A model generated the notes under the pieces. The model did no database searches. It was not told where the DNA came from and saw nothing but the letters and a program-made list of their open reading frames with translations. Positions 34,406-43,096 of a stretch of DNA of 54,687 nt are shown in pieces (positions within the stretch are counted from its first letter, which is position 1; the number at the start of each line of letters is the position of its first letter). Origin of the DNA: Viridibacillus sp050279675 (GTDB taxonomy: Bacteria; Bacillota; Bacilli; Bacillales_A; Planococcaceae); NCBI RefSeq assembly GCF_050279675.1, contig NZ_JBNNUK010000022.1, positions 1 to 54,687 on the forward strand, written 5' to 3'. A program made the translations under genes and the position numbers.

Positions 34406-35017
34406 TTACCTAGCACCAATAATTTCTTCAGAAGTTGCATTTCCCTCAACTTCTGTTGACTCAACCTCAACTGTAGGTGCAGATACGGTAATAAGAAGGC
34501 AGTCATCCGTATCTAGAATTTCGAATGGTGACGTGCTACGAATATCACCAACAGCTAAAGTATCACCGATATCTCAAGTTGAAATATCAACCTCTATTGA
34601 TTCTGGAATATCTGATGGTTTTACCTTAATTGTTACTTCACGATTAGGCTGTTGGAGAATGCCGCCCTCTTTTGCTCCTACTGAATCGCCAGTAAGATTT
34701 ACTGGTACACTCACTTCTAAAGCATCTGACATGTTAACCGCTAAAAAATCTAAGTGAACTAATGTCCCCTTCAATGCACATTTTTGAGCTTCATTTAATA
34801 CGGCGTTTAAGTTTTTACCATCAATTTCTAATATTACTATGGAGTTTTTACCATCTGAACGTAATGCTTTTTCATACTCTCTTGCATTAATCGTAATTGG
34901 AGTTGCCTCTGTTTTATAACCATATACCACAGCTGGTACAAAACCTCTTTTACGAAGTTCAGTTAGTGCAGAATGATTTTCAACCTTACGCTTTTTTGCA
35001 TGAACTACAGAACTCAT
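34406..35017 (-). pseudogene. rplY: Ribosomal protein bL25/Ctc (general stress protein), interrupted by in-frame TGA
   Basis: The whole frame is 203 codons plus stop, the normal length of the CTC form of L25, which binds 5S rRNA and is induced by stress. Codon 148 is TGA (34574-34576), between VDIST and DIGDTLAVGD, where the family has leucine or a similar residue; the remaining 55 codons continue in frame and still read as the C-terminal TL5 domain with its acidic tail. Only a 147-residue product is expected: the 5S-binding domain (1-92) is complete and the second domain is cut. The gene is probably recently damaged; a sequencing error or readthrough are alternatives. Confidence 0.85.
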
Positions 35018-35099
35018 ATAGAAATGTCTCCCTTCCTAGTTAACATAGTCACATTAATATATGTACCTTGTAAGCTAGGAATTCAAACATTTACCATTA

Positions 35100-36059
35100 T
35101 TAATCGAATAAAGTACTTACTGATTTGTTCTCGTAGATTCTTACAATTGCATCAGCTAATAAAGTTGCTACAGATAGTTGTTTAATTTTAGGTGATTTTT
35201 TCTCATCTGGTAATTGGATAGAGTTTGTAATCACTAGTTCTTTAATAACAGAGTTATCAATGCGCTCGATAGCTGGACCTGATAATACAGGATGTGTACA
35301 GCAAGCGTAAACTTCTTTAGCGCCAGCTTTAACTAACGCGTCAGCACCAATTGTAATTGTACCTGCCGTATCAATAATATCATCGATTAAGATTGCTACT
35401 TTACCATCAACACTACCAACAATATTCATAACTTCTGCAACATTTGGACGCGGACGACGTTTATCGATTATAGCTATTGGAGCTTTTAAGCGATCAGCCA
35501 TTTTACGAGCACGTGTTACACCACCATGATCTGGTGATACGATAACAACGTCTTCTGATTTGAAGCCCTTTGCTTTGAAATGGTCAGATAATAGCGGTAC
35601 ACCGATTAAGTGATCCATTAAGATGTCGAAGAAACCTTGAATTTGTGGAGCATGCAAGTCAAGAACGATTGCACGAGTAGCTCCTGCAGTTTCTAGTAAG
35701 TTTGCCACTAATTTAGCCGTAATTGGTTCACGTGCACGTGCTTTACGATCTTGGCGAGCATAACCATAGTAAGGTAATACTACGTTTACTGTGCGCGCTG
35801 AAGCACGTTTCACGGCATCAACCATAATAAGTAATTCCATTAAGTTTTCGTTTACTGGAGCTGAAGTAGACTGTACGATAAATACGTCACAACCACGAAT
35901 ACTTTCCTCAATATTAATTTGAATTTCTCCATCACTGAAATGTTTAACGGAGCATTTTCCTAGCTCGACACCTACTTCTTTAGCAATTTCTTCAGCTAAT
36001 GGTATATTCGAGTTTAATGAAAAGATTTTTAACTTTGAGTTGGCATATTGATACGGCAT
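35100..36059 (-). CDS. prs: Ribose-phosphate pyrophosphokinase (PRPP synthetase)
   Basis: Prs makes PRPP from ribose 5-phosphate and ATP for purine, pyrimidine, histidine and tryptophan synthesis. The 319-residue product is intact, with the FSDGEIQINIEESIRG motif near 42-57, the YYGYARQDRK flexible region, and the PRPP-binding DDIIDTAGTI. It lies between glmU and rplY as in Bacillus, 22 bases after glmU. Confidence 0.96.
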   Translation of the reverse strand: MPYQYANSKLKIFSLNSNIPLAEEIAKEVGVELGKCSVKHFSDGEIQINIEESIRGCDVFIVQSTSAPVNENLMELLIMVDAVKRASARTVNVVLPYYGYARQDRKARAREPITAKLVANLLETAGATRAIVLDLHAPQIQGFFDILMDHLIGVPLLSDHFKAKGFKSEDVVIVSPDHGGVTRARKMADRLKAPIAIIDKRRPRPNVAEVMNIVGSVDGKVAILIDDIIDTAGTITIGADALVKAGAKEVYACCTHPVLSGPAIERIDNSVIKELVITNSIQLPDEKKSPKIKQLSVATLLADAIVRIYENKSVSTLFD

Positions 36060-36081
36060 GATGGCCTCCTGGTAATTTTAA

Positions 36082-37452
36082 TTATTTTAATTTTAGTTTG
36101 TTAACATAATTATCTTTGTTTTCTTGTCTAGAACGTGCAATTGCTAGTGCGTCAGCGGGTATGTCTTTTGTAATTGTTGAGCCAGCTGCTACATATGCGC
36201 TTTTTCCCACCGTTACGGGTGCAATTAAATTAGAGTTACACCCCACAAAAGCATTATCTTCAATCACTGTTTTAAACTTGTTTTTACCATCATAATTGAC
36301 AGTGATTGTACCGCAACCTATGTTGACTTCAGTACCTACTTCAGCATCTCCTAAGTACGATAGGTGAGACACTTTACTACCATTGTCTATTTTTGTTTTC
36401 TTCACTTCAACAAAGTTTCCAATTTTCACATGATTGCCCAAATCAGAATCTGGACGGATATGCGCAAACGGACCAACAGCTGTATCCTCACCGATGATGC
36501 TTTCACGTACTACAGAAGAATGGACAGTCGTACGATTTCCGATACGGCTATTTTGAATGTGGCTATTTGGACCAATGATGCAATCTTCGCCAATGCTAGA
36601 AGCACCTTCAATGATAACACCAGGTTGGATGACTGTGTCACTACCTATTTGTGCATCAACACTAATATATGTGTTATTAGGGTTAATAATCGTCACCCCA
36701 TTACGCATATGTTGTTCGTTAATTCTAGCACGCATTGTTTCTTCAGCTTGAGATAAAGCAAAACGGTCGTTAACACCAAGCGTTTCAGCAAAGTTTTCAG
36801 TTACATATGCTGCAACTACTTCACCTTGTTTTTGTAAAATTTCAATGACGTCAGGTAAATAATATTCACCTTGTACATTATCATTTTTCACAAGTTTCAA
36901 CGCAGCAAATAACGCTTTATTATCAAAGCAATATGTGCCAGTGTTGATTTCTTTTACTTGTCGTTGTTCAGGTGTTGCATCTTTTTGTTCAACAATTTGA
37001 GCAACCTGTTGACCTGCAGAGCGAAGAATTCGACCATAGCCAGTAGGATCTTCAGCGATAGCAGTTAAAATTGTTGCTTTGGCATGATTTGATTCATGAT
37101 GCTCGAACAACGCTTTCATTGTTTCGGGGCGAATTAAAGGTGTATCCCCACATATAACAATCGTTGTGCCTTCTAATTCTCCAAGGATTGGTTCCACCTG
37201 CTGAACGGCATGCGCAGTACCAAGCTGTTCAGCTTGTAATACATACTCACTTTTTTCACCAAGTTGTTCCTTTACCTTTTCAGCACCATAACCTACGATT
37301 GTTACTATACGTTCTACATCTAATGTTTGAATATGATCAACTACATGTTCAACCATTGGTTTTCCACAAACTGGATGAAGAACTTTATATAATTTGGACT
37401 TCATACGCGTACCTTGGCCAGCAGCCAGTATAACGGCATAAACATTCGTCAT
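36082..37452 (-). CDS. glmU: Bifunctional UDP-GlcNAc pyrophosphorylase / GlcN-1-P acetyltransferase
   Basis: GlmU makes UDP-GlcNAc for wall precursors: the C-terminal domain acetylates glucosamine-1-phosphate and the N-terminal one joins it to UTP. The 456-residue protein has the nucleotidyltransferase start LAAGQGTRMKS (9-19), then a left-handed beta-helix of hexapeptide repeats from about 255. Length and domain order are normal. A sigma-A promoter lies about 45 bases upstream; glmU, prs and rplY form the operon. Confidence 0.96.
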   Translation of the reverse strand: MTNVYAVILAAGQGTRMKSKLYKVLHPVCGKPMVEHVVDHIQTLDVERIVTIVGYGAEKVKEQLGEKSEYVLQAEQLGTAHAVQQVEPILGELEGTTIVICGDTPLIRPETMKALFEHHESNHAKATILTAIAEDPTGYGRILRSAGQQVAQIVEQKDATPEQRQVKEINTGTYCFDNKALFAALKLVKNDNVQGEYYLPDVIEILQKQGEVVAAYVTENFAETLGVNDRFALSQAEETMRARINEQHMRNGVTIINPNNTYISVDAQIGSDTVIQPGVIIEGASSIGEDCIIGPNSHIQNSRIGNRTTVHSSVVRESIIGEDTAVGPFAHIRPDSDLGNHVKIGNFVEVKKTKIDNGSKVSHLSYLGDAEVGTEVNIGCGTITVNYDGKNKFKTVIEDNAFVGCNSNLIAPVTVGKSAYVAAGSTITKDIPADALAIARSRQENKDNYVNKLKLK

Positions 37453-37489
37453 TTCGCAAGTCCTCCATTTTAGCTGATTTTCTCTTTTG

Positions 37490-37518
37490 ACTATAAAGCA
37501 AATTTAGTTAATTTTCAA
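37490..37518 (-). promoter_or_regulatory. glmU-prs-rplY promoter
   Basis: TTGAAA (37513-37518) and TATAGT (37490-37495) lie 17 bp apart on the minus strand, about 38 bases before the glmU start. Confidence 0.65.
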
Positions 37519-37763
37519 GACTTCCTCACTTGACAAAACTATGACAAACAATTTATTATTAAAATCTTTTGTTTTTTTATAAAAAAATTCCAGTAGCTAT
37601 ACTTTTAAGTAAAAACAAACTTTTTAATTAAATAGACTCCACAATAAAAAGCACCATTCAAATAATCTTACTAATCTGTCGTCAATTATCCCTTTTCTTA
37701 GTAGGTTTCAGATTCTTATTCCTCTATTCACTAAACTAGCAAACGAAGAGGTCTGATATATAC

Positions 37764-37795
37764 AAAAAAGAGCCCATTCAATATGAATGGGCTCT
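37764..37795 (-). terminator. spoVG terminator
   Basis: AGAGCCCATTCA and TGAATGGGCTCT pair perfectly around a 3-base loop, followed by UUUUUU on the minus strand. It begins 11 bases after the spoVG stop. Confidence 0.9.
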
Positions 37796-37806
37796 AAATT
37801 TACGGG

Positions 37807-38103
37807 TTATTGAATTTCTTGGTGTTCTTCATAAACCGTCGCATCTTCATCACTCGACTCTTCATAAGCTTTAAGTACTGCTTCTTGAATTTTCGTACGA
37901 GTTCCAGAATTAATCGGATGTGCAATGTCACGAAATTCTCCGTCTGGAGTGCGCTTACTAGGCATTGCTACGAATAGCCCTGCGTTACCATCAATGACGC
38001 GAATATCATGCACTACAAATTCGTTGTCAAGTGTGATGGAAGCAATGGCACGCATACGTCCATCAGTTTGTACACGACGTAATCTTACATCTGTAACTTC
38101 CAT
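37807..38103 (-). CDS. spoVG: Septation regulator SpoVG
   Basis: SpoVG is a small nucleic-acid-binding regulator involved in septation and sporulation. The 98-residue product is well conserved: MEVTDVRLRRVQTDGRMRA, DIRVIDGNAGLFVAMPSKR and DIAHPIN. I chose the ATG at 38103 after AGGTGG; an in-frame start six codons upstream would include that site. A sigma-H-type promoter lies about 45 bases upstream. Confidence 0.96.
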   Translation of the reverse strand: MEVTDVRLRRVQTDGRMRAIASITLDNEFVVHDIRVIDGNAGLFVAMPSKRTPDGEFRDIAHPINSGTRTKIQEAVLKAYEESSDEDATVYEEHQEIQ

Positions 38104-38149
38104 TCTCTCACCACCTCTCATCTAAGATGCCAAAATGACTCTATCTACT

Positions 38150-38178
38150 TTATTCTATGTAAATTTATAGATTCCTTC
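38150..38178 (-). promoter_or_regulatory. spoVG promoter, sigma-H type
   Basis: GAAGGAATC (38170-38178) and ATAGAATAA (38150-38158) lie 11 bp apart on the minus strand, matching the sigma-H consensus (RNAGGAWWW and RNNGAATWW). spoVG is the classic sigma-H gene in B. subtilis. Confidence 0.75.
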
Positions 38179-38300
38179 TTTTTCCTTATTTATTTTTTAA
38201 AAATTTCGAATGTTTACAATCCCATTATACATTAATCACTAATTGTCTTTAAATTACTGATTTATTCTGCCCATTTTTTACAAACAAAATGATTATATAT

Positions 38301-38345
38301 AAAAAAGACTATCTAATAAGCTTACTAGCTTATTGATAGTCTTTT
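38301..38345 (-). terminator. ridA terminator
   Basis: AAAGACTATC and GATAGTCTTT, with an inner ATAAGC/GCTTAT, form a long stem followed on the minus strand by UUUUUU. It lies about 35 bases after the ridA stop. Confidence 0.85.
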
Positions 38346-38378
38346 CATATTTCATCGTTTCTTAAAACTACTCTCTAC

Positions 38379-38753
38379 TTAGCCAATTACTGCAATGACT
38401 TCAATTTCTACTTTTGCATCTTTTGGCAAACGTGCAACTTCTACAGTTGTACGAGCAGGTTTATGCTCACCGAATTGCGCAGCATATACTTCATTCATTG
38501 CTGCGAAGTCATTCATATCCGCGATAAACACTGTTGTTTTAACTACTTTTTCTAAAGAAGTGCCTGCTTCTTTAAGAACTGCTTTTAGATTCTCAAAAAC
38601 TTGGTTTGTTTGTTCAGTGATGTCGCCATCTACAAACTCTCCGGCTGGTGTTAAAGGAATTTGACCTGAGCTATAAAAAACATTATTTAAAATCATACCT
38701 TGTACGTATGGGCCAATTGCTGCTGGCGCATTTTTTGTTGCTACTACTTCCAT
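38379..38753 (-). CDS. ridA: Reactive intermediate/imine deaminase RidA (YabJ)
   Basis: RidA hydrolyses reactive enamines and imines formed by PLP enzymes such as threonine dehydratase. The 124-residue product has GPYVQG and SSGQIPLTP near the start and the conserved arginine in HKPARTTVEVARLPKDAKVEIE that binds substrate carboxylate. It follows purR by 17 bases; YabJ is known to affect PurR action in B. subtilis. Confidence 0.95.
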   Translation of the reverse strand: MEVVATKNAPAAIGPYVQGMILNNVFYSSGQIPLTPAGEFVDGDITEQTNQVFENLKAVLKEAGTSLEKVVKTTVFIADMNDFAAMNEVYAAQFGEHKPARTTVEVARLPKDAKVEIEVIAVIG

Positions 38754-38770
38754 CTTTCATTTCCACCCTT

Positions 38771-39583
38771 CTAAAAATAGTTTCCCTCACTTAAAGCAAT
38801 TGTACGATCCTTTTCATTCACTTCTTTTAGTTTCACAAGTGAATAATAATCATCTACTAAGCGCTCGTCTAGATGTTCAGCCTCTACTAACACAGCGATG
38901 CCAGCTAGTGTACAGTCGAATTCCTCTAGCAAGTTTTTCATGCCATTCATTGTACCGCCAACTTTCATAAAGTCGTCGGTAATAAGTACGCGTTGGCCAC
39001 TTTGCATGCTACGCTTTGATAGCACCATCGTTTGAATACGACGCGATGATCCAGATACATAGTTAATACTTACAGTGGACCCTTCTGTTACCTTGTTATC
39101 ACGACGTACTACAACAACAGGTACATTCAAATGCCTCGCAATAGCGTGGGCAATTGAAATACCTTTCGTTGCAACTGTCATAATAACATCAATTTCTTTA
39201 TCGCAAAATGCCGAAGCAAATACTTTTCCGACGCGGTTCATTAATTCGGGATTACCGAGTAAATCTGTCATAAATAAGTATCCGCCTGGCAATAGTCGAT
39301 CTGAATGACTTAACTCTTTTAAGAGCTCTTGCATAACTTCTTTAACAGCCTTTTCTGGCATTTTAGGAATATATTTTACTCCCCCAGCAGCTCCTGGAAC
39401 AGTCACAAGAAGGCCAATCCCTCTTTCCTCAAATGTATCTTTAACAATCGATAAATCCTCACTAATAGAAGATTTGGCCGATTGATACAATTCTGCGAAA
39501 AACGTAAGAGGGATCAACTGCTGTGGATGCTCCAATAAATAATGCGTCATGTCTACAAGACGTTCGCTACGCTTCCATTTCAT
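38771..39583 (-). CDS. purR: Purine operon repressor PurR
   Basis: A Gram-positive PurR: an N-terminal winged helix (about 1-72) for PurBox DNA and a phosphoribosyltransferase-like domain whose VLITDDFMKVGGTM motif binds PRPP, the inducer. The 270-residue length is slightly short of 285 in B. subtilis, mainly at the C-terminus. It binds DNA as a dimer and represses purine synthesis genes. It precedes ridA and follows ispE. Confidence 0.95.
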   Translation of the reverse strand: MKWKRSERLVDMTHYLLEHPQQLIPLTFFAELYQSAKSSISEDLSIVKDTFEERGIGLLVTVPGAAGGVKYIPKMPEKAVKEVMQELLKELSHSDRLLPGGYLFMTDLLGNPELMNRVGKVFASAFCDKEIDVIMTVATKGISIAHAIARHLNVPVVVVRRDNKVTEGSTVSINYVSGSSRRIQTMVLSKRSMQSGQRVLITDDFMKVGGTMNGMKNLLEEFDCTLAGIAVLVEAEHLDERLVDDYYSLVKLKEVNEKDRTIALSEGNYF

Positions 39584-39639
39584 GAAATCCTCTCCTGAAC
39601 ACGAATGATTTATACAAAAAATACCACAATTATACGTAT

Positions 39640-40506
39640 TTAATCAAGGGAATCGCGATCTCCAAGCATACGAATTGCATATACTTCATCACAAAAGCCT
39701 CTTAATCCATTATAAATACGACTTACACGGGCCTCATTCTGCACGAGACCAAACACCGTTGGACCGCTACCACTCATTAATACGGCATCCGCCCCAAAAC
39801 GTTTCATTTGTTCTTTAATCACTGCTACTTCTGGATGTAATTTTAATGTAACCGTTTCTAGTACATTCCCCACAGTATCACAAAGTAATTCATAATCATC
39901 CTCTTCAATAGCTTGAATCATCTGTTGTGTATTCGGATGGACAACATCATCCATGCTTAGACCACCATAAACAGCCGCTGTTGAGACACCAATCGTCGGC
40001 TTAGCTAATACTACCCAGCAACTTGGAGGCGCAGAAATCGCCTGTATACGCTCTCCTCGGCCTGTTGCAAGTGCAGTGCCACCGTAAACGCAAAAAGATA
40101 CGTCAGAACCAATTTTAGCTCCTAATTCTGCGATTTCATCCATAGTTAGGTTTAAGTTCCATAATGTATTTAAACCTTTCAAAGTTGCGGCAGCATCGCT
40201 ACTACCTCCAGCTAGTCCCGCTGCTACTGGAATATGTTTATCAATAGTAATAGATACACCTTTATCTATGTTGTATGTATCTTTTAATAACTTAGCTGCT
40301 TGATAAGCTAGGTTTCTTTGATCATCAGGTACAAAGCGATCTGTCGAGTGAATTTTTATAAGTCCATCTTTTCTACTTCTAAGGCCGACTCTATCAGCGA
40401 GATCAACCGTTGTCATAATCATCTCTACTTCATGATAACCATCGGGACGTTTATAGAGTACATCTAATGTTAAATTAATCTTGGCAGGTGCTTTTACGTA
40501 AAGCAT
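39640..40506 (-). CDS. ispE: 4-diphosphocytidyl-2-C-methyl-D-erythritol kinase
   Basis: IspE phosphorylates CDP-methylerythritol in the MEP isoprenoid pathway. It is a GHMP kinase of 288 residues: the N-terminal APAKINLTL, the ATP loop PVAAGLAGGSSDAA (93-106) and the C-terminal MSGSGPTVFG. All essential motifs are there. In Bacillus it sits between a SASP gene and purR, as here. Confidence 0.96.
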   Translation of the reverse strand: MLYVKAPAKINLTLDVLYKRPDGYHEVEMIMTTVDLADRVGLRSRKDGLIKIHSTDRFVPDDQRNLAYQAAKLLKDTYNIDKGVSITIDKHIPVAAGLAGGSSDAAATLKGLNTLWNLNLTMDEIAELGAKIGSDVSFCVYGGTALATGRGERIQAISAPPSCWVVLAKPTIGVSTAAVYGGLSMDDVVHPNTQQMIQAIEEDDYELLCDTVGNVLETVTLKLHPEVAVIKEQMKRFGADAVLMSGSGPTVFGLVQNEARVSRIYNGLRGFCDEVYAIRMLGDRDSLD

Positions 40507-40660
40507 AACGCTGCCCCCTTCCTAGCAGGTTTTTATACAAAAAGTGATTCTATTATTCGTGCTTTTTTCACTGATTATTATTCTACCACAGGAAGACCTT
40601 TGTAAATAAACTTCTACCTTTCCAATTGGGAGATTTTTATGCCTGTTAAATCTTTATATT

Positions 40661-40707
40661 AAAAACGAAAGCTACCTCACAGTTGAAAGCTCAAGCTGTG
40701 AGGCAGC
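40661..40707 (-). terminator. Terminator after the SASP gene
   Basis: CCTCACAG and CTGTGAGG, extended by GGCTG on the outside, form a hairpin followed by CGUUUUUAA on the minus strand. It lies about 40 bases beyond the SASP stop. Confidence 0.8.
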
Positions 40708-40743
40708 CAATTGTCAGTTCATCAATTTTGGACAATCATCAAT

Positions 40744-40926
40744 CTACTTTGTTTTTGCTTCTTCAGCTAATTGCTGTTGTGCCATTTCGATTGCTCTTTT
40801 GACCATATTACCGGCATCTCGTGATTTGATCCCGCCCCATCCTTCTCGCTCTACTACATCGTAAAATCCAAGGTCTTTTGCGATTTCTTCTTTCAAACGA
40901 TCCGACATGATACGTTTTCTCGCCAT
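40744..40926 (-). CDS. sspF: Small acid-soluble spore protein, SspF type
   Basis: A 60-residue alpha/beta-type SASP relative that binds forespore DNA. It has the family segments EIAKDLGFYDVVEREGWGGI and SRDAGNMVKRAIEMAQQQL. Position between veg and ispE is that of sspF in B. subtilis. A sigma-G-type promoter precedes it. Its ribosome site is AGGAGGAA, 6-7 bases before the ATG. Confidence 0.94.
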   Translation of the reverse strand: MARKRIMSDRLKEEIAKDLGFYDVVEREGWGGIKSRDAGNMVKRAIEMAQQQLAEEAKTK

Positions 40927-40957
40927 TCGAAATTCCTCCTTAGATGACTGACTGTTA

Positions 40958-40988
40958 TAGTATGTTCAAAAAAAAACAAAAACACTCA
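40958..40988 (-). promoter_or_regulatory. SASP promoter, sigma-G type
   Basis: A perfect CATACTA -10 (40958-40964) with TGAGTG (40983-40988) 18 bp upstream on the minus strand. The -35 match to TGMATA is only fair, but position and gene identity fit sigma-G. Confidence 0.6.
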
Positions 40989-41024
40989 TAAAATATTCTT
41001 ACGCAAAGAATACGTTACAAGTGT
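40970..41024 (-). terminator. Possible veg terminator
   Basis: On the minus strand ACACT...AGTGT and GTATTCTT...AAGAATAT make a loose stem followed by UUUUUGUUUUUU. Pairing has internal bulges, so it is less certain than the others. Confidence 0.5.
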
Positions 41025-41054
41025 CCGAAAAAAAATATTCGATTATAATTGCAC

Positions 41055-41318
41055 TTACTTGGCAATGACCAATTCTTTGATGTCATCGTCAAATGTAATC
41101 TCTACTGCTTCTGTTAAAATATCTGTGTAGCTGTAAGAAACTCGCTCAAAGGCGTTTTCATCTTGATCAAGATCAACTACAAATACTGCGCGATATGTTT
41201 CACGTAATATTCCAGCGCGCTCAACCGTTTTCTTGCGACCACCGTTTGCTTTTAATTGCAAACGTCTACCCAAATGACAATCTAACGACTTCTTAATGTC
41301 GGCTAAAGTTTTTGGCAT
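41055..41318 (-). CDS. veg: Veg protein (biofilm-related regulator)
   Basis: The 87-residue product matches Veg of B. subtilis, a small abundant protein that promotes biofilm gene expression by acting against SinR. The ADIKKSLDCHLGRRLQLKANGGRKKTVERAG segment in part (6-36) is highly conserved. A near-consensus sigma-A promoter, as in the famous veg promoter, lies just upstream. yabG, which lies next to it in B. subtilis, is missing. Confidence 0.93.
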   Translation of the reverse strand: MPKTLADIKKSLDCHLGRRLQLKANGGRKKTVERAGILRETYRAVFVVDLDQDENAFERVSYSYTDILTEAVEITFDDDIKELVIAK

Positions 41319-41343
41319 TTTCGCTTACACCTCACTATAAACC

Positions 41344-41372
41344 ATTATACACGAGGATGTTTAATTCGTCAA
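41344..41372 (-). promoter_or_regulatory. veg promoter
   Basis: TTGACG (41367-41372) and TATAAT (41344-41349) lie 17 bp apart on the minus strand, about 25 bases before the veg start. It is the counterpart of the strong vegetative veg promoter. Confidence 0.85.
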
Positions 41373-41476
41373 GTTAAATAAATTATTTTATCAATCCATC
41401 TTAGTGATGTCAATTGTTTTTTATTCGAAAATCTATATTTTTTTTTACGAGTGTGCTAAGAATGTAACAGAAACGT

Positions 41477-42358
41477 TTATTGACGGAAGGTAGGATAAAG
41501 TGCATTAGCCAATTGACCAAACTCAATAATAGACAAAGTTTCACCTCGGCGCGTCGGGTCAATACCACACTCATCTAGTGCTTCCATAATTTGTTCTTTC
41601 TTTTCTTTACCTTTTGGCAACTGTGATTGTAAGTTATTCAATATTGTTTTACGACGTTGTGCAAAGGAACTTCTTGATACTTCAAATAAGAATTCTTCAT
41701 CAATTACATGCACAGGCGGCTCTGCATGACGAGTTAAGCGAATAACTGCTGAATCTACATTTGGCTGTGGCATGAAGACAGTTTTAGGTACAGTCATCAC
41801 TACTTCAGCCTTCATATAATATTGGATAGCAATTGACAGTGAACCATATGCTTTTGTACCAGGGTTTGCAGAAATACGATCTGCTACTTCTTTTTGCATC
41901 ATCACAACCATACCGCGTATAGGTAATTTCTCCATTAATAATTTTAGCAAAATAGGAGTTGTTACGTAATAAGGTAAATTTGCTACTACCATAATGTCTT
42001 TATACTTCGCAAATTCCGAACTTAACTCCTCAGCTACATTCGCTTTTAAAATATCTGAATGAACGACTTTCACATTATCATATGGGCTTAATGTATCTTC
42101 TAGAACTGGTAATAAACGTTGATCAATCTCAAATGATACGACTTGCCCTGCAGAGCGAGCTAAATGCTCCGTCAAGGCACCTATACCTGGGCCAACCTCA
42201 ATTGCCACACTATCTTCTGTTAAATCAGCGTAGCTCACAATGTTACGAAGAATATTAGGGTCAATTAAAAAATTTTGCCCTAAACTTTTTTTGAATGAAA
42301 AACCATATTTCTTTAAAATCTCTTGCGTGCGTAAAGGCGTTGCAATATCTTTATGCAT
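41477..42358 (-). CDS. rsmA: 16S rRNA (adenine1518-N6/adenine1519-N6)-dimethyltransferase
   Basis: RsmA (KsgA) dimethylates two adjacent adenines in helix 45 of 16S rRNA, a late 30S checkpoint; its loss gives kasugamycin resistance. The 293-residue enzyme has SAM motif VEVGPGIGALTEHLA and the catalytic NLPYYVTTPIL. It overlaps rnmV by 8 bases, as is common in Bacillus. Confidence 0.96.
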   Translation of the reverse strand: MHKDIATPLRTQEILKKYGFSFKKSLGQNFLIDPNILRNIVSYADLTEDSVAIEVGPGIGALTEHLARSAGQVVSFEIDQRLLPVLEDTLSPYDNVKVVHSDILKANVAEELSSEFAKYKDIMVVANLPYYVTTPILLKLLMEKLPIRGMVVMMQKEVADRISANPGTKAYGSLSIAIQYYMKAEVVMTVPKTVFMPQPNVDSAVIRLTRHAEPPVHVIDEEFLFEVSRSSFAQRRKTILNNLQSQLPKGKEKKEQIMEALDECGIDPTRRGETLSIIEFGQLANALYPTFRQ

Positions 42359-42917
42359 TTTGTTCCTCCTGATTTATCTGTGCAATCGCTTCACCGAATT
42401 GCTCTAAAGTTATTTGAAACATCTGTAATCGCTTGTGCAATTGTTTGCCGTTTGTTGAACCTATATTTAATAACTCACCTAAACGTTCTCTACGTGCTTT
42501 CGCATTAGGATGTGATAGTAGCTGCGCCACGATTAAATCATCTAATGTGATATTCTGCACGTCCTCTGAAGCCACTCTAGGTGTATAAACGTTTGAGAGG
42601 GCATGACGGATATCACCGTCTTTCGCATGTTCTATGCCAAGACTTTTACCGTTTTTAGCAATAGTTTTCTTTTTCGGTAAAAATGCATGTTTTACATCTG
42701 GCACTCTTTGTTCAATAATTGCGCGAATACGTCTCCCTGGATAATCCGGATCCGTAAAGACGATAACTCCCCTTTTTTCTTGGGCATGTTGAATTCGTCG
42801 TAGAACTTCCTCTGAAATAGCAGAACCGTTCGTTTCGATTGTATCTGCATGAACAGCACGTTTAATAGCTGTCGTATCATCTTTTCCTTCAACCACAATA
42901 AATTCTTTTATTTCCAC
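42351..42917 (-). CDS. rnmV: Ribonuclease M5
   Basis: RNase M5 matures 5S rRNA, cutting both strands of the precursor with L18 as partner. The 188-residue product is a Toprim protein: IVVEGKDD with the catalytic glutamate and FTDPDYPGRRIR with the aspartates. I chose the GTG at 42917, which gives the family start EIKEFIVVEG; the frame is open 13 codons further up, but those residues are not conserved. Confidence 0.93.
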   Translation of the reverse strand: MEIKEFIVVEGKDDTTAIKRAVHADTIETNGSAISEEVLRRIQHAQEKRGVIVFTDPDYPGRRIRAIIEQRVPDVKHAFLPKKKTIAKNGKSLGIEHAKDGDIRHALSNVYTPRVASEDVQNITLDDLIVAQLLSHPNAKARRERLGELLNIGSTNGKQLHKRLQMFQITLEQFGEAIAQINQEEQNA

Positions 42918-43033
42918 GGATACCTTATCCTCTTTTCTAAAACGTCCTTTGACCATTTTACTGCTATATTACTTATATTGTACAGTAGCTTAAGCAAGAA
43001 GGCTCGTTTTCAATCAGTAAGACTGTTCCCTAT

Positions 43034-43069
43034 AAAAAAAGCTTCCCTTACAACTGCAAGGAAAGCTTT
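43034..43069 (-). terminator. Terminator after the yabE-like gene
   Basis: AAGCTTTCCTT pairs with AAGGGAAGCTT (one mismatch) and is followed by a U-run on the minus strand, about 28 bases beyond the stop. Confidence 0.8.
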
Positions 43070-43096
43070 TCATATCTATATGTTAAACGTCATGTA

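Larger units (their letters stand above)
37453..37806. other. glmU-spoVG intergenic region
   Basis: This 354-bp gap holds the glmU promoter on one side and the spoVG terminator on the other. The A/T-rich middle contains no open frame with a ribosome site. Confidence 0.6.

Noticed and set aside
34574..35017. A short natural form of L25 instead of a damaged gene
   Set aside because: Short L25 proteins end after the first domain (about 95 residues). This one stops inside the second domain and the remaining frame and terminator fit a full-length Ctc.
36364..36756. A 130-codon plus-strand ORF opposite the glmU hexapeptide repeats
   Set aside because: The periodic composition comes from the beta-helix repeats on the other strand; no ribosome site.
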